Source: G963662655 sp963666875 | Lineage (GTDB): Bacteria > Cloacimonadota > Cloacimonadia > Cloacimonadales > JAIOQZ01 | Direction of reading: 5' to 3' | Assembly: GCA_963666875.2 (NCBI GenBank) | Contig: CAXXPU010000017.1 | Span: forward strand, 62,001 to 126,000 | Length of the DNA stretch: 64,000 nucleotides | Part shown: positions 49,662-57,685 of the stretch, one piece after another | How the letters are laid out: each line of letters opens with the position of its first letter | Numbering within the stretch: the stretch's first letter is position 1 | Translations under genes and position numbers: made by a program | The notes under the pieces: model-generated | The model's database searches: none | Seen by the model: only the letters and a program-made list of their open reading frames with translations | Told to the model about the DNA's origin: nothing

Positions 49662-50870
49662 CTACGCAAACACCCGATCCATGTTCGCCACGATATCGCC
49701 GTCGATGTAACCGTTTTTCACCATCTTTTTCATCAGGATCATTACTTCCTTGTGCGGTGAAGGATTCCGGTACGGTCGTTGTTCGGTGAGTGCCTGATAG
49801 ATGTCCAGACAGCCCATAAGCCGGTCTTCGAAGGAGAGTTTCTCTGCGTCGAAGCCGTAGGGATAACCGGCGCCGTTCAGCTTTTCGTGGTGGTTGGATG
49901 CCCATTCGGTGATATCGTCGAAGCAGGTGATCTGCTGCAGGGCCTTGCGCGTGAAATAGGTATGCGATTTGACGATCTCGAAGTCGTCCATCGAGAGGGT
50001 ATGCCGGTTGTCGAGGATGCGATTCGGGATGGCGAGCTTGCCGAGATCGTGTAAGCTGGCGGCGATGGCGAAACGTTTCTTCTTTTCCGTTGAGAAACCG
50101 TAGAAATCCGCCATGACCTTCGCTTTCTCGATCAGTCCGGTTGAGTGCCGGGCGGTGAACTTGGATTTCGAATCGATGATGCGCGAGAAGACGCTGGTGA
50201 TTTTGAGGACTTCGTCGCAACCGAAATCGCGCTCGATGGGCGGAACCAGTAGCGGAAGCTCTTTTTCGATGAAGGGTTCCCGCAGGTCAAACCAGAACCT
50301 CGTCTGCGAGCTGACCTCGAAAAAGGCGTCCACGATATCATCGGAGAATCGTTTGCTCTTCTGATTCTTCACGTATTCGATGATCTTCTTGCGGTGTTCA
50401 ATGGGCGGGATCTCGAAATGAAACCGGTTATCGATATAGTCGGCGATCGCCACGATCTGTGCCATTAAAGGGATTTCTTCGCTTTTCATACCGAAAAAAC
50501 CGGTGCCGTTGAAATTCTCGTGGTGGTAGCGGACGATATCTCGATTCTCGGTCAGGAAGGGATAGCCCTCGATATTGCGTTCCCCGATGTTGCAATGCTC
50601 TTTGTAGCCCTCCATTCTACCCAGCCTGTCGATTTTGTCGATTTGAAGCGACGAATGAAGAACTTCCTCGGATAAGCCGTTGTCGTGCAAAATGGCGAAG
50701 GAGCAGAGGTCGAACGTCTCTTCGATGGTCAGCTCGAACTTTTCGGCGATCCGCAGAGATATGTAGGCAACCCTGCGAGTGTGGTTCGCGGTAGCACCGA
50801 GAATGTCCATCTCGACAAAATCCAGCGCCATCGAGACGGCGATCAGGAAATTATTCAGATTGAATTTCAT
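49662..50870 (-). CDS. Tandem HD-GYP domain protein
   Basis: A 402-residue cytoplasmic protein with two HD-GYP-like modules and no sensory domain. Module 1 (about 25-190): HTRRVAYIS, ILHDNGLSEE (HD kept, the usual following Gly-Lys replaced by NGL), HHENFNGTGFFG (GYP becomes GFF). Module 2 (about 225-395): ARHSTGL, SLHDLGKLAIP (full HD-GK-P), NHHEKLNGAGYPYG (full HHE-NGxGYP). So module 2 is the probable cyclic-di-GMP phosphodiesterase and module 1 is degenerate, perhaps regulatory. Ribosome site AAGGCGAG. No GGDEF protein occurs in the window, but PilB at 7578 has a matching cyclic-di-GMP receptor domain. Confidence 0.85.
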   Translation of the reverse strand: MKFNLNNFLIAVSMALDFVEMDILGATANHTRRVAYISLRIAEKFELTIEETFDLCSFAILHDNGLSEEVLHSSLQIDKIDRLGRMEGYKEHCNIGERNIEGYPFLTENRDIVRYHHENFNGTGFFGMKSEEIPLMAQIVAIADYIDNRFHFEIPPIEHRKKIIEYVKNQKSKRFSDDIVDAFFEVSSQTRFWFDLREPFIEKELPLLVPPIERDFGCDEVLKITSVFSRIIDSKSKFTARHSTGLIEKAKVMADFYGFSTEKKKRFAIAASLHDLGKLAIPNRILDNRHTLSMDDFEIVKSHTYFTRKALQQITCFDDITEWASNHHEKLNGAGYPYGFDAEKLSFEDRLMGCLDIYQALTEQRPYRNPSPHKEVMILMKKMVKNGYIDGDIVANMDRVFA

Positions 50871-50894
50871 GTTATCTCGCCTTTTTCAGAATAT

Positions 50895-52664
50895 CTACTT
50901 GAAGGAGAGGGCAATGTCAATGTTTAATTTCCATTCAGGTTCTTCAAAATCCCTCGAAACCGGATGAACGGCAATTGACGCCATCGAGAATTCGGACAGG
51001 AACACGTTCAGTTCCAGTCGCTGCTGAAGCTCCTTGTAGGTGCTCCAGGTCATGATCGAGAGCGAGCGGATATTGAAGCGTTCCCACGACTGGATCATCT
51101 CGAGCGATACCTCGTGCGTCTCTCGCTCCAGGGTGATTTCGTAATAGTCGTCTTCTTTCTCGCCCGATGCGGAGTTCTCGTACTGGTAGCTCAGGATGGC
51201 AGTAAGAGGATGCTCGGTATCGCGATTCGTACGCAGGTGATCCCATAAGCCGCCGGATGAAATGCGCATATCCTGAGATTCGTCGTAAATCAGGCTCGCG
51301 CCGGCTTCCAGTCTGCGGTAGAAGCGATCGGTGTGGATGTCGCTCCACTCGTAGTCTTCGTAATCGGCGCGAATGGCGTACTCCTGCCTGATCTGGAATC
51401 TGCTACCGTAGGCGACGGTTATCTCCGGCTGGAGGTTGTAACTGGTGTTGACGCGATTGTTGCCGGACATCTCGCTAAAGAGATAGACCTGCTCGGTGCG
51501 CAGAACATAGAAGAGTGTCGAGACGTGAATCCGGTCGTAGAGGTAGTAGTATATACCGACGTTCATCCGCTCCTGGAGGCGGTCGTTGTCGGTGCGGATG
51601 GTTGCCTCGGGCATATCTGTCTGGCGCAGGTCGATCGAGCGATAGAAGGTGATCGAGTCGCGCTCCGATATGGCGTAATGGATGGTCGCCACAAACTCCC
51701 GGTAATCGGTCTCGAGAGCATTGATACCGGACTGGTATTCCTTCTCGTCGAGTTGCCGTTTCGCGTTTAGTGAGAACCGAAAACGATCCACCGGGAACGA
51801 AAAGTCCAGTCCCAGTGTTTTTCCCGTCTCATCATAGTTCTTGGTGGTGATGATATCGAACCGGTTTTTGATCTGCTGGTAGTCGGTGAAGAAATGAACC
51901 TGTTCGAGCGCGATGAGGGAGAATGTGTAATCGACGGCTCCGGAGAGCTGATCGCGATTCTGTTGGTCGGTCTGCGAAGTGGGCTTGTTGATCTCGTCGG
52001 TGAGTCCTTCCCATCCGATCTTCGCGGAGACGCGATGGTTGGGAAGCGTCATGTCCCACGCGGTCTGCACCGAGTAATTGCGGTCGTTGTCGTTTTCGAT
52101 CTCGTTGAGGCGGTAGCGAGTATCAAGCTGGAGCCGATACCAGTTGAAATCCTGGTTCACCGAGAGCCGGCTGTCGCTTTCATAGCCGCGATGCGTCTCT
52201 TCCAGTTCTTCGTCGAACTGGTCGTAGTCCTCCTGCTGTTGCAGGTAGCGCAATCGACTGGAGAGGTAGAAGCTGTCGGATGGTGTCAGATCCAGTACGA
52301 AGCCTGCGCCATGCTGTCTTTGCTTCAGATCGTAGCTGCCGGATTCCAGCTTGCCTTCTTCGGTCGAGAGCTGGCTATCGAAGAGGATCGCCGGTCGAAG
52401 AAGTCCCTGTTGCCTTCCGATGCCCCAGGAGAAATTGGCGACACGGTTCTCGCGGTCGAAGGCGTTGTCCTGCTCGGTGATATACTCGCCGGTATAGAAG
52501 AGTTGCCATTGCGGCAGGAAATTGTAGCGATAGCTGGCGGCGTTCTCCATCTGCAGCGCGTTACGGTAGCTCTCGAAACCGGTGACGACTTCGACCTCGG
52601 AGGCTGGCAGGCTACCGGTCAGCAGCAATAAAACGATACAGACGCAGGAAATCTTCTTCTGCAA
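50895..52664 (-). CDS. Outer-membrane beta-barrel protein
   Basis: A 589-residue barrel. I choose the TTG at 52664: it has GAGGAGAG upstream and gives a clean signal peptide (QKKISCVCIVLLLLTGSLPA), whereas ATG 52697 adds 11 charged residues and has no site. The mature protein is a long series of alternating, aromatic-rich strands (for example SFYLSSRLRYLQQQED, YSVQTAWDMTLPNHRVSAKI, ERMNVGIYYYLYDRIHVSTL) typical of a large barrel of about 20 or more strands, ending in DIALSFK with a C-terminal aromatic. The 5' end overlaps rsmA by about 50 bases. No known porin or receptor family is recognised and no plug domain is seen. Confidence 0.7.
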   Translation of the reverse strand: MQKKISCVCIVLLLLTGSLPASEVEVVTGFESYRNALQMENAASYRYNFLPQWQLFYTGEYITEQDNAFDRENRVANFSWGIGRQQGLLRPAILFDSQLSTEEGKLESGSYDLKQRQHGAGFVLDLTPSDSFYLSSRLRYLQQQEDYDQFDEELEETHRGYESDSRLSVNQDFNWYRLQLDTRYRLNEIENDNDRNYSVQTAWDMTLPNHRVSAKIGWEGLTDEINKPTSQTDQQNRDQLSGAVDYTFSLIALEQVHFFTDYQQIKNRFDIITTKNYDETGKTLGLDFSFPVDRFRFSLNAKRQLDEKEYQSGINALETDYREFVATIHYAISERDSITFYRSIDLRQTDMPEATIRTDNDRLQERMNVGIYYYLYDRIHVSTLFYVLRTEQVYLFSEMSGNNRVNTSYNLQPEITVAYGSRFQIRQEYAIRADYEDYEWSDIHTDRFYRRLEAGASLIYDESQDMRISSGGLWDHLRTNRDTEHPLTAILSYQYENSASGEKEDDYYEITLERETHEVSLEMIQSWERFNIRSLSIMTWSTYKELQQRLELNVFLSEFSMASIAVHPVSRDFEEPEWKLNIDIALSFK

Positions 52665-53388
52665 GGGTCTCTCCTCTGCGGGAAAGGTCGAACGCATCTT
52701 CTAGCACGGACATGGTCTCCGCGGAAACCAGGAGTTTCAGGTTGTTGCGCAGTGTCTTGCGACGATTGTGGAAGCAGGTTTCGATGATGCGGTACATCAG
52801 CCGCATGTCGTCGATTTGGGGCGGATCGGGACGAGGAGTCAGCCGGATCACGGTGGAGCGCACCTTCGGCTTGGGGAAGAAGAGGTGCGGCTCGACGTTG
52901 AACAGTCGCTCGGGATCGAAGGCAAGGTTCAGCTTCACTGTGAGGATGCTGTAGTCCTTGGTCGAGGGCTGCGCGAGGATGCGGTCGGCGACTTCCTTCT
53001 GGATCATGAGGACGGCGCATCGGATCTGCGACCGGTTGTCCGCCAGTCGGAAGAGGAACGGCGAGGTGATCTGATAGGGCAGGTTGGCGATAACCTTTGT
53101 ACCGGCCTGGAGATATTGATTCCAATCGACGCGGAGGATGTCACCCGTCACGATCCGGAAATGTGGATACGACGCGAACTTCGCTTCGAGGTCTCCGATC
53201 AGTTCGGTGTCGATTTCGAACGACGTGAGGTTCCCACACGAAGCAAGGATGGCTTCGGTCAGGATGCCACGGCCCGGTCCGATTTCCCATACGGTGTCGT
53301 CCGGTTGTAAATCCGCCATGCGCGCGATCTTTCTGCTAATGTTGGGATCGACCAGAAAATTCTGTCCCCATTTCTTTTTCGGTATCAT
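52612..53388 (-). CDS. rsmA: 16S rRNA dimethyladenosine transferase
   Basis: A 258-residue enzyme (KsgA) that dimethylates two adjacent adenines at the 3' end of 16S rRNA during small-subunit assembly. KKKWGQNFLVDPNISRKIA, SAM-binding EIGPGRGILTE, the catalytic NLPYQI (NLPY family motif), and PKPKVRSTVIRL are all conserved. Length is normal. GGAG site before the ATG. Its 3' end overlaps the start of the outer-membrane barrel gene. Confidence 0.96.
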   Translation of the reverse strand: MIPKKKWGQNFLVDPNISRKIARMADLQPDDTVWEIGPGRGILTEAILASCGNLTSFEIDTELIGDLEAKFASYPHFRIVTGDILRVDWNQYLQAGTKVIANLPYQITSPFLFRLADNRSQIRCAVLMIQKEVADRILAQPSTKDYSILTVKLNLAFDPERLFNVEPHLFFPKPKVRSTVIRLTPRPDPPQIDDMRLMYRIIETCFHNRRKTLRNNLKLLVSAETMSVLEDAFDLSRRGETLAEEDFLRLYRFIAADR

Positions 53389-53535
53389 GCTTCACTCCGA
53401 AGAAAGGAAGCGACAGGCGGCTCTCAGTGTCAATTGGTTTCTGTCGGACATCTTGTGAATCCAATGATGCGATCGTTTTTACTTTACGTTTTTGAAACAG
53501 CATGAAACATTTGTGTCATACAAACTGGAGAGGAT

Positions 53536-55677
53536 ATGAGGTATTTGACGATTCTTTTCCTGTTCATTCTTCTATCCATGCTGACGACCTGCGAGAAGCA
53601 TGAATTCACCAATCCGTATGCTTCCGATTACGAATTACAGCAATTACGGGATTTCGAGGTTGAGCAACTCACCGATTCGTCGGTATGGCTGACCTGGCAG
53701 CGAAACCAGGAAGTTGTCGGTTATTATTCGATCCAGCGTAAAACAAACGGCGGCGATTGGGAACAACTGGCGAACGTGGAACCGGACACGACCAGCTATG
53801 TGGATACCGGACTCAGTATCGAAAATACCTATTGGTATCGGCTGACCGGATGGAATGATCAGAACCGGACCAATACTCTGGAAACGAGTATACAAACGAC
53901 TTTTCACGGGATTAGCAATTTTTATGGCAATGTGGTAACCCTGACATCTATAAAACTTTACTGGACTCAACATTACTGCCAATATGTAACGCAATATGTC
54001 ATTGAACGGAAGGATATCACCGGAGAGGATGAAAGAACGATAAATAAACCAGTTATCGATTCGGGTCGGAAAGAGCACTCTGAATTAAAGACACGGAAGA
54101 ACGATGATGTCAGAAAGAACCCAGAAAATGTTCGCGACGATTTCATCGTGATAGCAATCACGGATGAATCACCTCGCTCATTCCTCGATACAGGCGTTGA
54201 GCCGAATCATGATTACCGGTACCGGATTCATGCGGAGTCGGAGCATAATGTATCAGAACCGGAGTTATATGATATATCGAATCCGTTTCCGGTTCCTTTT
54301 AATTTCAATATTACTCAAACATGTTTGACTAGTTGCAAGTTGACGTGGGATTATCACGATGTAGGTGGTGAAGACGGGTATAAAATTGAACGGAAAATCG
54401 AAGGTAGTGACTGGGATCAGATTGCATTGATCGATGACATCGATACAGAAATCTATGTTGATAGTGAATTGACACCTGAAAACATCTATTCATATCATGT
54501 TTATGCATACGATGGTGAATACGAGGGAGATTCGGTTGAATTCGATATTCCGATTGTGTTTCCTATTCCTGATAATTTCCAGATATCTCAAACTACAATA
54601 TCGAGTTGTCACTTATGTTGGGAATTCTCGGAAATTGGAGGAGAAAGCGGGTTCAAGATTGAGCGAAAGATCGAGGGTGGAAGCTGGGATCTGATCGCAA
54701 CAATCGATGATATCGAAACGATGATATGCAAAGATAGTCTGTTGACTCCAGAAAGCGCTTATTCCTATCGGGTATATGCGTACAATGCAATTGGGAGTGG
54801 GACTGGGATCGAAAAAGTCATTCAATTACTGATTCCACCGGAAGGATTCACTGTCTGTTCGAATGGCTTTTTCCGAATGGGTGATACATATGGCGGTGGA
54901 GAAGATAATGAGGAGCCTGTTCATACGGTGAATCTCAGTGCATTTTATATTGGTATAAACGAAGTTACGTATCAGGAGGTAATCGACGTCTATAATTGGG
55001 CTTACCAGCAAGGGTACACAACATATGATAATACTTGTGTTAAAAATACTTCGGGAGATGTGCGGCCATTATTGTCCATCCATAACTCATGTGCTATCGA
55101 TTTAATCGATAACCAATTGGTGTTTGGCGGGAGTTCGTGGGCATCGGACATTCGGTCCCCATGCCTTGAAATCAGTTGGTATGGAGCGATTGCTTATTGC
55201 CATTTCTTATGCCTGAAAGAGGGATTGCCGAGCTGCTACAACCTTTCCAACTGGAGTTGTAACTGGAACAACAGTGGGTATCGTCTCCCCACAGAAGCGG
55301 AGTGGGAATACAGCGCACGAGGCGCTGCCAATGTGCCGGATTATAGGTATGCAGGTAGCAATCATCTAAACGATGTTGCATGGCATGATGCGAATGCGAA
55401 TTCAAGTCAGCCGGTAGGGCAAAAGAATCCGAACGGTATAGGTACCCACGATCAAAGCGGAAACGCAAAAGAATGGTGTTGGGATTGGTATAGCAGTGAT
55501 TATTATGATACACCGCCAGAAGACAATCCTCATGGTCCCTCGAGCGGCTCATATCGTGTAATCCGTGGCGGTAGCTATGGTTCAGAGTATAACGAATGCA
55601 GGATTTCCAGTCGCTATCGCGCATCTTCCAGTGGTTTTGGAGCTATCGGTTTTCGGATCGTCCGTAATGCGGATTGA
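53536..55677 (+). CDS. Lipoprotein with fibronectin III-like repeats and FGE-like (SUMF1-type) domain
   Basis: A 713-residue lipoprotein. Signal peptide and lipobox (LLSMLTTC, Cys 19). About 40-430 holds four Fn3-like units; two are near-copies (DGYKIERKIEGSDWDQIALI and SGFKIERKIEGGSWDLIATI), indicating recent internal duplication. About 440-713 is a formylglycine-generating-enzyme-like domain: GFFRMGDTYGGGEDNEEPVH, NEVTYQEVI, YRLPTEAEWEYSARG and VIRGGSYGSEYNECRISSRY. Of the two active-site Cys in true FGEs, the first appears replaced by Ser (GSEYNEC), so it is likely a binding or structural domain, not an oxidase. The gene is AT-richer than its neighbours. Confidence 0.8.
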   Translation: MRYLTILFLFILLSMLTTCEKHEFTNPYASDYELQQLRDFEVEQLTDSSVWLTWQRNQEVVGYYSIQRKTNGGDWEQLANVEPDTTSYVDTGLSIENTYWYRLTGWNDQNRTNTLETSIQTTFHGISNFYGNVVTLTSIKLYWTQHYCQYVTQYVIERKDITGEDERTINKPVIDSGRKEHSELKTRKNDDVRKNPENVRDDFIVIAITDESPRSFLDTGVEPNHDYRYRIHAESEHNVSEPELYDISNPFPVPFNFNITQTCLTSCKLTWDYHDVGGEDGYKIERKIEGSDWDQIALIDDIDTEIYVDSELTPENIYSYHVYAYDGEYEGDSVEFDIPIVFPIPDNFQISQTTISSCHLCWEFSEIGGESGFKIERKIEGGSWDLIATIDDIETMICKDSLLTPESAYSYRVYAYNAIGSGTGIEKVIQLLIPPEGFTVCSNGFFRMGDTYGGGEDNEEPVHTVNLSAFYIGINEVTYQEVIDVYNWAYQQGYTTYDNTCVKNTSGDVRPLLSIHNSCAIDLIDNQLVFGGSSWASDIRSPCLEISWYGAIAYCHFLCLKEGLPSCYNLSNWSCNWNNSGYRLPTEAEWEYSARGAANVPDYRYAGSNHLNDVAWHDANANSSQPVGQKNPNGIGTHDQSGNAKEWCWDWYSSDYYDTPPEDNPHGPSSGSYRVIRGGSYGSEYNECRISSRYRASSSGFGAIGFRIVRNAD

Positions 55678-55704
55678 CAATCCCTGATCCTGATCATTCA
55701 CTTC

Positions 55705-56274
55705 CTATTCGTAATACGGTTCCTCCTTCAGGAGGTGGCTGACCAGTATTTTGATGAACAGCATGGGCGCGAACCACTCCACTCCCGGAGGTGCATCGAG
55801 GACATAAAACGCCAGCACGATTCCCAGCGCTGCGATGAATAGCGCAACCATGCGCTGCAAATAGTGCTTCGTGAGCAGGATGACGAGTGCTCCAATCACC
55901 AGAAAGCCATACGAGATCAGGATGTAGCGAAGGTTGAATCCCATGAACACCCAGGATATGATCACAATCTGCAACAGATGCAGCAGAACAAAGCCGAAGT
56001 GCTGCTTGAAGGTCTGTCCCTCGCGGTGATACCATCTTTTTGCGCTCGAAGTGGCGTTGGTTGTGATACCACCTGCGATATCGGCGGCGATCAGGAATCC
56101 GACAAGATACTGCCACCAGGTCCATCCCAGCTTCGCGAAAAAGGCGTAGGAAACGACCCCGACAGCGAAGAGTCCCGCCAGCGTGAATTGTACGATGAGT
56201 TCGGCTTTGGTTGCGCCGGGCCCGAAAAATTTGTCAAATCCATTGCGTGGTTCCGGATAGTTCCAATCGATCAT
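55705..56274 (-). CDS. Integral membrane protein of unknown function
   Basis: A 189-residue inner-membrane protein with about five hydrophobic segments (about 28-48, 53-73, 93-113, 118-133 and 140-162). Motifs include KFFGPGATKAELIVQFTLAG, WWQYLVGFLIAADIAGGITT and a TTNATSSAKRWYHREGQT loop between helices. I do not recognise the family, though a conserved NAT-x-SAKRWYHR loop suggests a defined one. GGAGG site. Faces the FGE-like gene tail to tail, with 27 bases between the stops. Confidence 0.6.
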   Translation of the reverse strand: MIDWNYPEPRNGFDKFFGPGATKAELIVQFTLAGLFAVGVVSYAFFAKLGWTWWQYLVGFLIAADIAGGITTNATSSAKRWYHREGQTFKQHFGFVLLHLLQIVIISWVFMGFNLRYILISYGFLVIGALVILLTKHYLQRMVALFIAALGIVLAFYVLDAPPGVEWFAPMLFIKILVSHLLKEEPYYE

Positions 56275-56323
56275 AGTGTTTCCTCCTTGCCATTAATATT
56301 GATGTGCAATAATATAATAAGCG

Positions 56324-57121
56324 CTAAACACTATCTGTCAACTCATTCAAATTCAATGCCATCACGCGATTTTGTATTTTCACTGCATACTCAATTGGCA
56401 TCACCGGCACGCGATCCGCGAGAACGACATGCTGCAACAGTATTTCTGCCAGATCGAGTGTGCCACCCTGCATTTCGATCGCGCTCCATCCGCCGTGCGG
56501 CAAATCGATCGAAGCGAGTCCTTCCGTCTCCGGTGATCGCTCGAATCCCACAAACGAAAACCACTCGCCCGGTAATTCTCCCGGATACCACCTGACAAAC
56601 CAGACCGGATCGTCCTTTCCGGTGATCATCCTCAGCATCCGTTCGAGATCGTCGAAATCCCCAGGATTCATGATGCCGTAGAGTCTTCCGGGTGGCGGAT
56701 CGGGATTCTCGATAACGGTCAGGTCGTTATGCAGGAGGTCGAGTAAGGCATAATCGAATGCCGGCATGATCAGCGAGGATGGATGCGGTGTGTCGCTTCG
56801 CCACCGACTGGGCAGCATTCCGAAGTAACGATTGAAGGCTCGCGAGAAGGTCTCCGGCGAATTGAAGCAGCAATCGAGCGCGATGCGGCTGATATTTTCG
56901 TCTGTTGCTTGCAGATCGAGCGCGGCCTGCGCCAGTCGCCTGCGCAGCATGTACTGGTAGGGTGTCAGATGTGTGACACTCGCGAACACGCGACAGAAGT
57001 GGAAGAGTGAGTAACAAGCGGCGTCTGCCATATTCTGTACGCTGCAATCTTCACGCAGGCTCGATTCGAAGCGATCGATCGCGCGGCAGACGGCTTCGAT
57101 CTGGTATGGATCAGGCTTCAT
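56324..57121 (-). CDS. AraC-family regulator with C-terminal GyrI-like domain
   Basis: A 265-residue transcription factor. An N-terminal pair of helix-turn-helix motifs (about 8-110) has ADAACYSLFHFCRVFASVTH, TPYQYMLRRRLAQAALDLQ and ALDCCFNSPETFSRAFNRYF-like residues of the AraC/XylS type. Residues about 120-260 are an effector-binding GyrI-like domain (YGIMNPGDFDDLERM, WFVRWYPGELPGEWFSF). Domain order HTH first, GyrI second resembles Rob/RobA. Start overlaps the end of the next gene upstream (57111-57623). It probably senses a small hydrophobic ligand; targets unknown. Confidence 0.82.
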   Translation of the reverse strand: MKPDPYQIEAVCRAIDRFESSLREDCSVQNMADAACYSLFHFCRVFASVTHLTPYQYMLRRRLAQAALDLQATDENISRIALDCCFNSPETFSRAFNRYFGMLPSRWRSDTPHPSSLIMPAFDYALLDLLHNDLTVIENPDPPPGRLYGIMNPGDFDDLERMLRMITGKDDPVWFVRWYPGELPGEWFSFVGFERSPETEGLASIDLPHGGWSAIEMQGGTLDLAEILLQHVVLADRVPVMPIEYAVKIQNRVMALNLNELTDSV

Positions 57122-57623
57122 TGCGCAGCACGGGAACCAGGATGTCGAGTTCGCTTTCGTCGATGCGGTCCATGCCCTTGAAGCGGTCGTCGTAGCGTTG
57201 GATAAGCATGGGAAAACGCTGTTTCAGGCCGGCGTCCGGCAGCCACTTCTCCATCATGGATTGAAACCAGTCGCCGAAGATGTCCTTGCCTTTGAGCGTG
57301 AAAAGCGCGTAATCGCCGGTCGGAAGAACCTTGTAGAGCGGTCCAGGGATCGATCCGTCCATATTGCTCGATTCCGCGCCTACGAAGACGTCGAAGAATC
57401 CCTTCTCGGTGGTCTCGGGTGTGTCGGTGTGGATCTCGTACCAGTAGCGGTCGCTCAGCGATGGATTCTCTTTGCCCTCGATCTCCCAGAATTTCATGAA
57501 ACGCTGCCAGAGTCTTCCGATCTCGTTTTCCTCAGTCCAGCCGGCGCTTTGCGTGAATGGGTCGCCGTAAAAGCTGTACCCGAGCAGAACGACGCGCTCC
57601 AGTGTCAGGATCGTCGGTTGCAT
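57111..57623 (-). CDS. Stand-alone GyrI-like small-molecule-binding protein
   Basis: A 170-residue GyrI/SOUL-fold domain protein (AraC-type effector-binding domain). RYWYEIHTDTPETTEKGFFD and LPTGDYALFTLKGK mark the fold, and WLPDAGLKQRF plus YDDRF the C-terminal part. Overlaps the AraC-type regulator by 11 bases and precedes it in the transcript, so it may buffer or present the ligand to that regulator. AAGGAGG site. No DNA-binding part. Confidence 0.75.
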   Translation of the reverse strand: MQPTILTLERVVLLGYSFYGDPFTQSAGWTEENEIGRLWQRFMKFWEIEGKENPSLSDRYWYEIHTDTPETTEKGFFDVFVGAESSNMDGSIPGPLYKVLPTGDYALFTLKGKDIFGDWFQSMMEKWLPDAGLKQRFPMLIQRYDDRFKGMDRIDESELDILVPVLRNEA

Positions 57624-57685
57624 GTCGCCTCCTTCATGATTCGCGATGACTGAAGGTTGCGAAATCGCCGATACGTGTCAACAAA

